From Clostridia bacterium (GTDB lineage: Bacteria; Bacillota; Clostridia; Oscillospirales; CAG-272), in the NCBI GenBank assembly GCA_900763885.1, contig CAAFLY010000008.1:1-8772 (forward strand): 8,772 bases of DNA, given 5' to 3'. The notes below the pieces were generated by a model that was given only the letters and a program-made list of their open reading frames with translations, was not told the DNA's origin and did no database searches. Positions 1-6,821 of the stretch are shown here, piece after piece. The first letter of the stretch is position 1. Each line of letters opens with the position of its first letter. Made by a program: the position numbers and the translations under genes.

Positions 1-11
1 GAAAGACATAA

Positions 12-128
12 GCCGACTGCAAGTCAAACAAGCCGTACCGCAAGTACGTCCAAGCCGCGCGGATCGGTACTGGATGCCAAGGCATCCTCGTACCTGCCGC
101 GCGGGAATATCGCCGACTGCAAGTCAAA
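12..128. repeat. 17-bp direct repeat pair bracketing palindromic DNA
   Basis: The 17-mer GCCGACTGCAAGTCAAA occurs at 12-28 and again, identically, at 112-128, exactly 100 bases apart. Each copy contains the small inverted repeat GACT-GCA-AGTC. Between them lie a 5-bp hairpin, CGTAC-CGCAA-GTACG (34-48), and a much larger composite hairpin at 55-104. No convincing ORF or ribosome binding site covers the stretch, and it ends 13 bases before the pncB start. It could be an intergenic repeat element, a regulatory leader, or the edge of a longer array outside the window. I cannot tell which from one example. Confidence 0.6.
55..104. other. Composite long hairpin upstream of pncB
   Basis: Three nested pairings are visible. 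CCGCGCGG (55-62) pairs with CCGCGCGG (97-104). GGTAC (66-70) pairs with GTACC (90-94). GGATGC (72-77) pairs with GCATCC (82-87) across a CAAG loop. Short internal loops separate the three stems, giving about 19 base pairs in a 50-base element. There is no T-run after it on the plus strand, so it is not a typical intrinsic terminator. If transcribed, it would sit in the leader of pncB. Function unknown. Confidence 0.65.
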
Positions 129-141
129 ATAAGAAAGGGCG

Positions 142-1629
142 ATGCCCGCCATCGCACACACCACCATGAAAAACAACGAATACAGCCTCGCGCTCCTGTG
201 CGATTTCTATGAGATCACCATGGGACGCGGATACTTCCATTCCCCCATGAAAAACGACATCGCCTACTTCGACGTGTTCTTCCGGAAGGTCCCGGACGGC
301 GGCGGATACGCGGTCGCGGCGGGTCTGGAGCAGATCATCCACTACATCGAATCCCTCCACTTCTCGCCCGCGGACATCGCCTTTCTGCGCAGCAAAAACA
401 TCTTCGACGAGCCGTTTCTCGAATATCTCTCGAATTTCCGCTTCTCCGGCGATATCTGGAGCGTGCCGGAGGGGACCGTGATCTTCCCCGGTGAGCCGAT
501 TCTGACCGTCCGCGCTCCCGTCATCGAGGCGCAGCTCATCGAAACCTACGTCCTGCTCGCCCTCAATCACCAGTCCCTCATCGCCACCAAGGCCTCCCGT
601 ATGGTCCGCGCCGCCGAGGGCCGTCCGATCTCCGAATTCGGCTCCCGCCGCGCGCATGGCGAGGATGCCGCCGTCTATGGCGCGCGTGCCGCGTATATCG
701 GCGGATGCACCGGTACGGCCTGCACGCTGTCCGAAAAGCTCTACGGCGTTCCCGCAGGCGGTACGATGGCGCATTCGTGGGTCCAGATGTTCGACAGCGA
801 ATACGAGGCGTTTGAGACCTACTGCCGCCTCTATCCCGAAAATCCAACCCTCCTCGTCGATACCTACAGCGTATTCGGCTCCGGTATCCCCAACGCCATC
901 AAGGCGATCAAGAACGTTTTGTGGAAATCCGGCAGAACCAAATGCGCCATCCGCATCGATTCCGGCGACATCGCGTATCTCTCCCGCAAGGCGCGCCGCG
1001 TTCTCGATGAGGCGGGTCTGACCGATTGCAGAATCGTCGTCTCCAACGCGCTGGATGAATACCTCATCACCGAGCTGCTTCGGCAGGGCGCCTGCATCGA
1101 CGCGTTCGGGATCGGGGAACGGCTCATTACGGCAAAATCCGACGCCGTGTTCGGCTGCGTGTACAAGCTCGCGGCAAAGGAAGACCCGGACGGCACCATC
1201 ACGCCGAAGATCAAGGTCAGCGAAAACGCCGCCAAGATCACCAATCCGCACTTCAAAAAGGTCTACCGGCTCTATTCCGGCGAAACGGGTAAGGCGGAGG
1301 CGGATTACATCTGTCTGCGCGACGAAACGCCCGATTTCACCGGACCCATCGAGATCTTCGACCCCGAATACACCTGGAAGAGACAGACCTACACGAATTA
1401 TACCGTCCGCGAGCTGCTCATCCCCATCTTCCGCGCGGGCGAGCTGGTGTACGACGTGCCGCCGCTGTCCGTGACGCGCAATTACTGCAAGGGCGAGCTG
1501 GACACCATGTGGGAAGAGGTGCTCCGCTTCGAAAATCCCCACAACTATTACGTGGACCTGTCCCAGAAGCTGTGGGATCTCAAGCATGAGATGATCGCGC
1601 GGTACATCAAGGGCAACCGCGAGGAATGA
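142..1629 (+). CDS. pncB: Nicotinate phosphoribosyltransferase
   Basis: This enzyme joins nicotinate to PRPP, with ATP hydrolysis, to give nicotinate mononucleotide, the entry step of the Preiss-Handler NAD salvage route in the cytoplasm. The 495-residue length suits the bacterial family. Family landmarks run in order: the N-terminal DFYEITMGRGYF (21-32), EFGSRRAHG (165-173), GGCTGTACTLS (187-197), GGTMAHSW (206-213), DTYSVFGSGIPNAIKAIK (240-257), IRIDSGD (270-276), VSNALDEY (300-307) and DAFGIGERLITAKSD (320-334). By analogy with characterised enzymes, His211 in the GTMAHS segment is the likely autophosphorylated histidine. The chosen ATG has AGAAAGGG just upstream with rather short spacing. 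An alternative ATG at 166 (Met9) fits the family N-terminus about as well but has no ribosome binding site. The stop overlaps the next start (ATGA), so the two are probably co-transcribed. No promoter is evident in the 141 bases upstream. Confidence 0.95.
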   Translation: MPAIAHTTMKNNEYSLALLCDFYEITMGRGYFHSPMKNDIAYFDVFFRKVPDGGGYAVAAGLEQIIHYIESLHFSPADIAFLRSKNIFDEPFLEYLSNFRFSGDIWSVPEGTVIFPGEPILTVRAPVIEAQLIETYVLLALNHQSLIATKASRMVRAAEGRPISEFGSRRAHGEDAAVYGARAAYIGGCTGTACTLSEKLYGVPAGGTMAHSWVQMFDSEYEAFETYCRLYPENPTLLVDTYSVFGSGIPNAIKAIKNVLWKSGRTKCAIRIDSGDIAYLSRKARRVLDEAGLTDCRIVVSNALDEYLITELLRQGACIDAFGIGERLITAKSDAVFGCVYKLAAKEDPDGTITPKIKVSENAAKITNPHFKKVYRLYSGETGKAEADYICLRDETPDFTGPIEIFDPEYTWKRQTYTNYTVRELLIPIFRAGELVYDVPPLSVTRNYCKGELDTMWEEVLRFENPHNYYVDLSQKLWDLKHEMIARYIKGNREE

Positions 1630-2621
1630 ACACACTGGAAGCGCTTGCCCGCTGTACCGCCTGCCCCCGCCGCTGTGCCGTCAACCGCTCCGCCGGTGCG
1701 CTCGGATACTGCGGCTGTGGAGCACGGGTGCGCGTCACAAAATGGATGCTCCATATGTGGGAGGAGCCATGCATCAGCGGCTATACGCCCGCGCGTGAAT
1801 CCGTATCCCTGCCGCTGCCGGATCCGTGTGCCCCCGCATGGCCCTCCCCGATCCGTCCGATGCCCGTGCGCGGCTCCGGGGCGATCTTCTTCGGCGGCTG
1901 CAATCTCGGCTGCGTATACTGCCAGAACCGGGACATCAGCCGTCCGGGCTGCACGCTTGGCGAAGAATACACCATACCGGAGCTCGCCGAGCTGCTGCTT
2001 GCCACCGAACAATACGGCGCGTACAACTGCAATCTCGTCACACCCACACCGTACCTGCCGCAGCTGCGGGAAGCGATCGGTCTGGCAAAAGCGCAGGGAC
2101 TGTCGATCCCCGTGGTCTGGAACACAGGCGGCTACGAAGCCCCGGACGCGATCGATTCGCTTGCGGGATTGGTGGACGTGTATCTCACGGACTGGAAATA
2201 TATGGATCCCGCACTGTCCGCCGCCCTCTCGCACGCGCCGGATTACGGAGAGGTGCTTGCGGCCTCGTATCCGCGGATGTGCGCGCAGGTCGGCCGTCCC
2301 GTATATGACGCGGAGGGGCTTCTGCGCCGCGGTGTGATCCTGCGCCACCTCATCCTGCCGGGCTGCCGCGCGGATTCCATGGCGGTGCTGCGAAAGGCTG
2401 CCGCGCTTGTTCCGCCCGGGGACGTGATCCTGTCCCTCATGCGCCAGTACACGCCGGATTTCTGCGCCGGGGAGGACGTGCCGAAGAGCCTGCGCCGCCG
2501 CGTGACGAGCTTTGAATACCGCACCGTCCTCGATACCGCCACAGCACTCGGCTACGACGGCTACTGCCAGGACGCCGCATCCGCCAACGCCGGATACACG
2601 CCGCAGTTCCGCGAGGAATAA
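1626..2621 (+). CDS. pflX: PflX-like radical SAM protein (COG1313 type)
   Basis: A 331-residue radical SAM protein resembling pyruvate formate-lyase activating enzymes. The [4Fe-4S]/SAM motif is CNLGCVYC (CxxxCxxC; Cys92, 96, 99) within FFGGCNLGCVYCQNRDIS. The N-terminus has a second cysteine set, CTACPRRC plus CGC (Cys10, 13, 17, 29, 31), followed by MWEEPCISG, all typical of the uncharacterised PflX branch. Later landmarks are NLVTPTPYLPQL (136-147), VVWNTGGYE (163-171), DVYLTDWKYMD (184-194) and RHLILPG (240-246). Residues about 52-83 form a proline-rich insert between EPCISG and GSGAIFFGGC, where I expect only a few residues in relatives. The start overlaps the pncB stop by ATGA, with only GAGG directly upstream, so translational coupling is likely. 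No glycyl-radical enzyme lies nearby, so the substrate is unknown. A role linked to NAD metabolism is only suggested by position. Confidence 0.88.
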   Translation: MNTLEALARCTACPRRCAVNRSAGALGYCGCGARVRVTKWMLHMWEEPCISGYTPARESVSLPLPDPCAPAWPSPIRPMPVRGSGAIFFGGCNLGCVYCQNRDISRPGCTLGEEYTIPELAELLLATEQYGAYNCNLVTPTPYLPQLREAIGLAKAQGLSIPVVWNTGGYEAPDAIDSLAGLVDVYLTDWKYMDPALSAALSHAPDYGEVLAASYPRMCAQVGRPVYDAEGLLRRGVILRHLILPGCRADSMAVLRKAAALVPPGDVILSLMRQYTPDFCAGEDVPKSLRRRVTSFEYRTVLDTATALGYDGYCQDAASANAGYTPQFREE

Positions 2622-2639
2622 AAAAGGATAGAGAAAAGA

Positions 2640-2679
2640 CGTATCCCCACCCGATATGGATGGGAGATACGCCTTTTTT
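2640..2679. terminator. Intrinsic terminator between convergent genes
   Basis: The stem CGTATC (2640-2645) pairs with GATACG (2666-2671). It is extended inward by CCCA/TGGG past one bulged A, then by CC/GG around a GATAT loop. On the plus strand it is followed by CC and TTTTTT (2674-2679), ending the pncB-pflX transcript. On the minus strand the same stem is followed by a TCTTTTCTC tract, so it could also end the convergent lipoprotein transcript. No other good terminator lies between the two genes. Confidence 0.88.
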
Positions 2680-2713
2680 GATGGGCGGTCACGGCGTTTG
2701 TGCCGCGTTTTCT

Positions 2714-4168
2714 TTACGTTTCTGTCTCGCCGGCAAAGAATTTCGATACCTTTTCTATGACGGTAAGCTCCTTTTTTTCGTTTTTGGCATAGTACGACGC
2801 CACGTCGCTCTTGCCGGAGCCGATGGTATCGATGAGGAGACGCAGCTGCATGCCGGGACCCATGTTCACGTAGAGGTACGCGAAGCTGATCGTGCGGTTC
2901 TGGAAGATGAGATCGAGCATTTCCGCGGATTCCTTATCGCTGGAATAGCGGTTTTTCAGCGCGGTCTCGCAGTACGCGGGCAGGATCATCTTCCATCCAT
3001 AATAGCTCATCGCCTCCGTGACCATCCCCGTGCGCTCCATATCCTGCGCCGTCACCGGGATCGTCAGAAGCAGATCCGTACAGGCGGAGACATACTCCCG
3101 CACGCTCTCGTCCACCTTCGGGAACGGAACGATGCCGTAGTTCATATCGGATTCCATCAGATACGGGATCTGGTCGCCGATGCACTTGAAGGTGAATACG
3201 CAGCCGCCCTGCGCGAACATCTCCATCGCTTCCTCGCGCGCGTTGCCCATCTTACACCAGATGCCGTTGTCCTTCTGGCAAAGCCAGCCATAGAGCTTGT
3301 CCACGAGATTCACGACCTGTTCGGAATTGGCGTTCAGCACCATCTCCGCACTGTCGGGTGCGACCTTCTCATATGTCTCAACACCGAAGGATTCGAGCCA
3401 GCAGTAGGGGGCGTTTGTGAACGTGAAGCCCATCCGGTCGCCCTTGTCCTGCTTGCCGTCGCCGTTGACGTCCACGTACACATCCTTCGTCATCGACGCG
3501 ATCTTATCGATCGTCCACGTGCCCTCCTTGACGAGATCATACGGGGACTCCATCGCCAGATCCTCGATCAGATCGCGGTTGAAAAACGTCACGCGGGTCT
3601 CGTGCATGGCGCGGTACGTCGTGTAGTTGGAGATCACGTACATTTTGCCGTTCAGGGTCAGGCTGTCCACCGTGAACTGCGGCCACCACGGCTTGGTCGT
3701 ATCGATGTACGGCACGTCGTAGATGTTGTGGAACCAGCCGTTCAAGGACATGGAGCCGCTCGTGCAGTCGTGGAGCTGCGCCACATCGTACGCGTCCTCG
3801 CCCGCCAGGATGTAGGACTGGATGATCTTCGTGTCGCTGTTGGAGGTGATCGGGATGGTCGTGAACGTGATGTTGAACTGCTCCCCGACCGCGGCGTTGG
3901 AGGCGTACACGGCGTCGTTGACGACCTCTCCGGTCGATTCTGCGGCGTAGATGAATTTGCTCGTGTCCTCCGTGGTCAGGATCCGGTACGTGTATCCCTC
4001 CAGATCGCGCTCGGGCAGCTCGGGCTTCAGCTCCGTCTCCACCGTCTCCGTCACATCCTCCGCACGGAGCGGCGCGGTATCCTCTGTTTCCGCCGTTCTC
4101 CCATTTCCGCAGGCGGCGAGAGAGAGGAGCATCGCACAGAGAAGCAGCATGGTTATCGTCTTTTTCAT
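2714..4168 (-). CDS. Extracellular solute-binding lipoprotein (ABC-type)
   Basis: A 484-residue substrate-binding protein, anchored outside the membrane, expected to deliver a sugar or oligosaccharide to an ABC importer. The signal peptide MKKTITMLLLCAMLLSLAAC has a lipobox LAAC, with Cys20 as the lipidated residue. A low-complexity acidic/threonine linker (about 21-55) precedes the mature fold. DVNGDGKQDKGD (233-244) is an EF-hand-like calcium loop often seen in Clostridia family-1 binding proteins. Aromatic stretches such as KPWWPQF (159-165) are in keeping with carbohydrate binding. The frame stays open upstream to about 4438, but the real start is 4168: AAGGAG lies 7 bases before it and the signal peptide begins there. 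No permease, ATPase or glycoside hydrolase is adjacent, so it is an orphan in this window and the ligand cannot be named. Confidence 0.9.
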   Translation of the reverse strand: MKKTITMLLLCAMLLSLAACGNGRTAETEDTAPLRAEDVTETVETELKPELPERDLEGYTYRILTTEDTSKFIYAAESTGEVVNDAVYASNAAVGEQFNITFTTIPITSNSDTKIIQSYILAGEDAYDVAQLHDCTSGSMSLNGWFHNIYDVPYIDTTKPWWPQFTVDSLTLNGKMYVISNYTTYRAMHETRVTFFNRDLIEDLAMESPYDLVKEGTWTIDKIASMTKDVYVDVNGDGKQDKGDRMGFTFTNAPYCWLESFGVETYEKVAPDSAEMVLNANSEQVVNLVDKLYGWLCQKDNGIWCKMGNAREEAMEMFAQGGCVFTFKCIGDQIPYLMESDMNYGIVPFPKVDESVREYVSACTDLLLTIPVTAQDMERTGMVTEAMSYYGWKMILPAYCETALKNRYSSDKESAEMLDLIFQNRTISFAYLYVNMGPGMQLRLLIDTIGSGKSDVASYYAKNEKKELTVIEKVSKFFAGETET

Positions 4169-4175
4169 GGCTATT

Positions 4176-4181
4176 CTCCTT
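4176..4181 (-). promoter_or_regulatory. Ribosome binding site of the lipoprotein gene
   Basis: Reading the minus strand, AAGGAG sits 7 bases before the ATG at 4168. This fixes the start and rules out the longer open frame that extends through the promoter. Confidence 0.85.
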
Positions 4182-4202
4182 ACAATTTGATCATTTTTCC
4201 GG

Positions 4203-4223
4203 TGGTATATGGGTAGTATACCA
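4203..4223. promoter_or_regulatory. Inverted repeat over the lipoprotein promoter, possible operator
   Basis: TGGTATA (4203-4209) and TATACCA (4217-4223) form 7-bp inverted arms spaced by 7 bases. They cover the -10 and the predicted transcription start of the minus-strand promoter, a position suited to a repressor. One arm coincides with the extended -10 itself, so part of the symmetry may be chance. No regulator gene lies nearby. Confidence 0.35.
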
Positions 4224-4243
4224 TACATGTTGCCCATTTGCAA
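4215..4243 (-). promoter_or_regulatory. Sigma-70/SigA-type promoter of the lipoprotein gene
   Basis: On the minus strand, TTGCAA (4238-4243) is followed by a 17-base spacer and TATACT (4215-4220), with an extended -10 (TGG directly before it). The start of transcription would be near 4208, giving a leader of about 40 bases that contains the AAGGAG site. Five of six bases match consensus at each hexamer. Confidence 0.75.
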
Positions 4244-4444
4244 GGGATCCGCGCCAGATTTTCCAAGAATTCCACCAAAAGCCGCCCCCCGGACGACACA
4301 CCCGCGCCATCCCCACGGCGGATTTTTCCGCGGAAACGGTCCCTTCCCCCGGAAAGAATGCGTCCACGGAAAGCCGGAGCGGAGCCACAGCCGCGCGTCG
4401 TCCCCGCATATGGAAATTGTGCGAAAATTTTCATCCAAAAGCTA
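4244..4444. other. Intergenic spacer between divergent promoters
   Basis: About 200 bases with no supportable gene: open frames here lack ribosome binding sites and family resemblance. It holds a small hairpin, GCGGA-TTTT-TCCGC (4318-4331), and just before the rightward promoter an A/T-rich stretch with the palindrome GAAAATTTTC (4423-4432). The latter could act as an UP-element-like sequence. I see nothing else in it. Confidence 0.5.
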
Positions 4445-4473
4445 TTGACATACCTCCCGATCCATGGTATAAT
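4445..4473 (+). promoter_or_regulatory. Perfect consensus SigA/sigma-70 promoter of the TerB-ATPase operon
   Basis: TTGACA (4445-4450), a 17-base spacer, and TATAAT (4468-4473) match the vegetative consensus at all twelve positions. TGG immediately before the -10 supplies an extended -10. Transcription should begin near 4480, giving a leader of about 30 bases. This predicts strong basal transcription of the downstream pair, unless a repressor acts; the tandem TGGTATAA/TGGTATGA at 4465-4480 is one possible site. Confidence 0.9.
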
Positions 4474-4498
4474 GGTATGATAAAAAGAACGTTTGGTC

Positions 4499-4508
4499 GG
4501 AGGTGATC
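4499..4508 (+). promoter_or_regulatory. Ribosome binding site that sets the TerB-family start at 4512
   Basis: GGAGGTGATC is a full-length match to the anti-Shine-Dalgarno end of 16S rRNA. The core GGAGG ends 8 bases before GTG at 4512. The in-frame GTG at 4503 lies inside this site, so it cannot be the start served by it. Confidence 0.85.
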
Positions 4509-4511
4509 GAA

Positions 4512-6821
4512 GTGGACGACAAAACCCGGAAGCTGGCGCGGGAGATGGCGAAAAAGGCGGCGGAGGGCGCGCGTGCCATGGAGGACGCCGTGCGTCAGTC
4601 GGAGAACACGGCGAAACAGGCGCTGGATCAAGCGCTGCGCAATTTCTGCAAAAAACACCCGGAGCTGTCCGGCATGATCACGTTCGGCGACGCGTATCTG
4701 CCCGGAAACGGCTCGCAATCCAAGCCCCAGGAGGACCCGCACGCAAGGAAGCGGGAGCCGGACGCAAAAGAGGGACCACCGTCCCCCACGGACGTACAGA
4801 CGGAAGCGGCATCCATGGCGGACGGAGGGAAAAATCCCGGCCCGACGCCAGTTTCCGTGTCCGTTTCGGTGGCGGTGGATCCGCCCGCGTTCCCGCACAG
4901 TCCCGCCATCGACACGCGCGACACCGGGGACGACGACTATTGGTCCATGCCCGCGCCCAAAGCCTCCGCCTACCGCCCCCCGTCCCTGCAGGGCCATTCC
5001 CTCGATACCGTGCCGGTGGAGACCGATACCGCCGCCGAGCCCGTGACCGAGCCGATCCCCAAACGGGACGAGCAGACGGCACAGCGGGAGAGGGTGCCAT
5101 CCCGATACACAAGACCCGCGGACCGCACGTATCCGCCTGCCCCTGCGCGCGAACCCGTGACGGATCCCTTCCCGGAGGAGGATGCCGCTCTCGATTCCAC
5201 CGAGCTCCAAAAGCGGGAGGCCGAGCCGGACGGACGCCGCTTCCCGGACACGGATTCCGCCAGGTTCACTTCCTCCGGGGGGATCGTCGCCGAGCGGGAC
5301 GGAGAGGGTACCCTGCTCCGCCACATCACGGTCCGCGCGTGGATCAACGATTTCGTCTTCTACGGCAGATTCGCCCGCGACGCGCAGCGCAGTCACCGGC
5401 AGACGGGCAATCCGGCGTACCTCGCGCGCTTTGTGCCGTTCACGTCGTATCTGCCCCAGTATTCGCAGATGAGCCGGAACCAGCTGTGCTACTATCTCGC
5501 GTTCCGGGACAGCGTGCGCGCCGAAAAGTATCCCGATTTTCCGGGCGCGGGGACCGCTTATATTCTGCTGTATGCCTACGAGATTCTCAATCTGCCCGAG
5601 GAGATCCCCCCGGAGACGGGAATGCGCCTGCTCTGCGGTATGTGGCGCCATTATCGGGAGAGCGATCCGCGCATCGATACCTTTTTCGGGGAATGGGTCG
5701 CCGATTACAGCATGATCCACAACGTGCCGCTCTCGCCCGTGATCCATCCGTGCCTGCCGCAGATCGTGAAAAAGGCGCAGTTCAAGGAGTTCTACCTCGA
5801 TACGCTCCTTGGCTCCGACGACGCGGTGGCGCTGGTGACGGACATCTTTATGGAGGGCTTCTCCGATTACGATTATAAGACGAGCCGCTATTACCGGATG
5901 CACGAGCGGGAATACGACCGGACCATGCACGACGTGCTGGAGCGGGTGCTGTCGGCGGCGTATCACGCGGGTCGGGAGCCGTTTTCGCTCGCCCGGGAAT
6001 ATCGCATCAACCGGGACGCGTATGCCGGGGCGATCGCGCAGACCGAGGTGAAAAAACGGCTGTCGATCACGTTTCTGTCGTTCCTGCGGTCGGAAAAGCC
6101 GCGGGAGTGGGTGACGGGCGTGCTGAAATATACAGAAAACCGCCTGCGCAAACGGATGGCACTGCGCGCGAAGCTCCGGGTGGACGCGCTGTCCCCGGCG
6201 GATCAGGCGGTCATCGACGCGTATTTCGGCGCGGATCCGGAGCCGGAGAAGAAAAAACCGGCGGCGCAGTCGGAGGAGGAAGCGTATCTCCGCCGCTACG
6301 ACGCGGACACGCACGGCTTTGATTTCTCCGCCGCCGGGGAGATCGAAAAGGCGTCGTGGGACAATACGGTACGCCTCACGGACGCGGAAACAGCCGGGGC
6401 GGATCCCGAAACGGACGCCGATACGCCGACGGACAACGCTCCCGCCACAGCGCAGGACGATCCCATGGAAGCGGAAAACCGCGTGCCGGGAGAGCTCGGG
6501 ATGGACGCGGTCGGACCGGACGAGCCATCCGGAGACGGACCCGCAGAGGAGGACGGCGGCGACTCCTGCGCGGCGCATGGGGAACAGACCCCGCCTGCCG
6601 GAGCGTACGCCGTCGAAAAAGCGGCACTCGCCGAAGCACTGGACGGCCGTTTTGCCGCGTATTGCCGCTCGATCGGGGAATTCCCCGGCCGCATGGCGGA
6701 GCGTATCAATGAGATCTTTATGGACGAAATGGGCGATATTGTCCTCACGGCGGAGTATTCCGCGGATTATTCCGTAGTAGAGGACTATCGCGAGGAGGCA
6801 GAGGAATGGAGCAAAAGCTGA
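4512..6821 (+). CDS. TerB-N / TerB-C domain protein
   Basis: A 769-residue cytoplasmic protein with a GTG start. Residues 1-55 form a charged amphipathic helix. Residues about 60-265 are low-complexity, rich in Pro, Asp, Glu and Ser, and probably disordered. A TerB-N type domain follows (about 270-470), with the typical run QMSRNQLCYYLAFRD (319-333) then AYILLYAYEILNL (349-361). A helical middle (about 495-575) contains EVKKRLSITFLSFLR. After an acidic linker (about 575-700), the C-terminus is TerB-C-like: ERINEIFMDEMGDIVL (730-745) and YSVVEDYREEAEEW (753-766). Comparative genomics links these domains to Ter-type stress and phage-response islands. There is no signal peptide or membrane segment. 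It overlaps the ATPase gene by 16 bases, so the products probably act together, perhaps as a scaffold or sensor with the ATPase as motor (inference). The biochemical function is unknown. Confidence 0.85.
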   Translation: MDDKTRKLAREMAKKAAEGARAMEDAVRQSENTAKQALDQALRNFCKKHPELSGMITFGDAYLPGNGSQSKPQEDPHARKREPDAKEGPPSPTDVQTEAASMADGGKNPGPTPVSVSVSVAVDPPAFPHSPAIDTRDTGDDDYWSMPAPKASAYRPPSLQGHSLDTVPVETDTAAEPVTEPIPKRDEQTAQRERVPSRYTRPADRTYPPAPAREPVTDPFPEEDAALDSTELQKREAEPDGRRFPDTDSARFTSSGGIVAERDGEGTLLRHITVRAWINDFVFYGRFARDAQRSHRQTGNPAYLARFVPFTSYLPQYSQMSRNQLCYYLAFRDSVRAEKYPDFPGAGTAYILLYAYEILNLPEEIPPETGMRLLCGMWRHYRESDPRIDTFFGEWVADYSMIHNVPLSPVIHPCLPQIVKKAQFKEFYLDTLLGSDDAVALVTDIFMEGFSDYDYKTSRYYRMHEREYDRTMHDVLERVLSAAYHAGREPFSLAREYRINRDAYAGAIAQTEVKKRLSITFLSFLRSEKPREWVTGVLKYTENRLRKRMALRAKLRVDALSPADQAVIDAYFGADPEPEKKKPAAQSEEEAYLRRYDADTHGFDFSAAGEIEKASWDNTVRLTDAETAGADPETDADTPTDNAPATAQDDPMEAENRVPGELGMDAVGPDEPSGDGPAEEDGGDSCAAHGEQTPPAGAYAVEKAALAEALDGRFAAYCRSIGEFPGRMAERINEIFMDEMGDIVLTAEYSADYSVVEDYREEAEEWSKS
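6793..6798 (+). promoter_or_regulatory. Ribosome binding site of the ATPase gene
   Basis: A perfect AGGAGG lies inside the end of the TerB-family gene, 7 bases before the ATG at 6806. The ATPase is therefore translated efficiently from the shared message. Confidence 0.85.

Noticed and set aside
1..141. CRISPR array or NAD-sensing riboswitch upstream of pncB
   Set aside because: Only two copies of a 17-mer, with structured DNA between them, is not a CRISPR pattern; I could not match the hairpins to the known NAD riboswitch classes.
124..1635. Long minus-strand open frame (about 500 codons) antisense to pncB
   Set aside because: The plus strand encodes an unmistakable nicotinate phosphoribosyltransferase; the antisense frame has no family resemblance and arises from high-GC codon bias.
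2660..4216. Long plus-strand open frame antisense to the lipoprotein gene
   Set aside because: The minus strand has signal peptide, lipobox, ribosome binding site and promoter; the plus frame is a His/Arg/Val-rich shadow.
4180..4438. N-terminal extension of the lipoprotein or a small gene in the divergent region
   Set aside because: The signal peptide and ribosome binding site place the start at 4168, and the extension would read through the promoter; other frames lack start signals.
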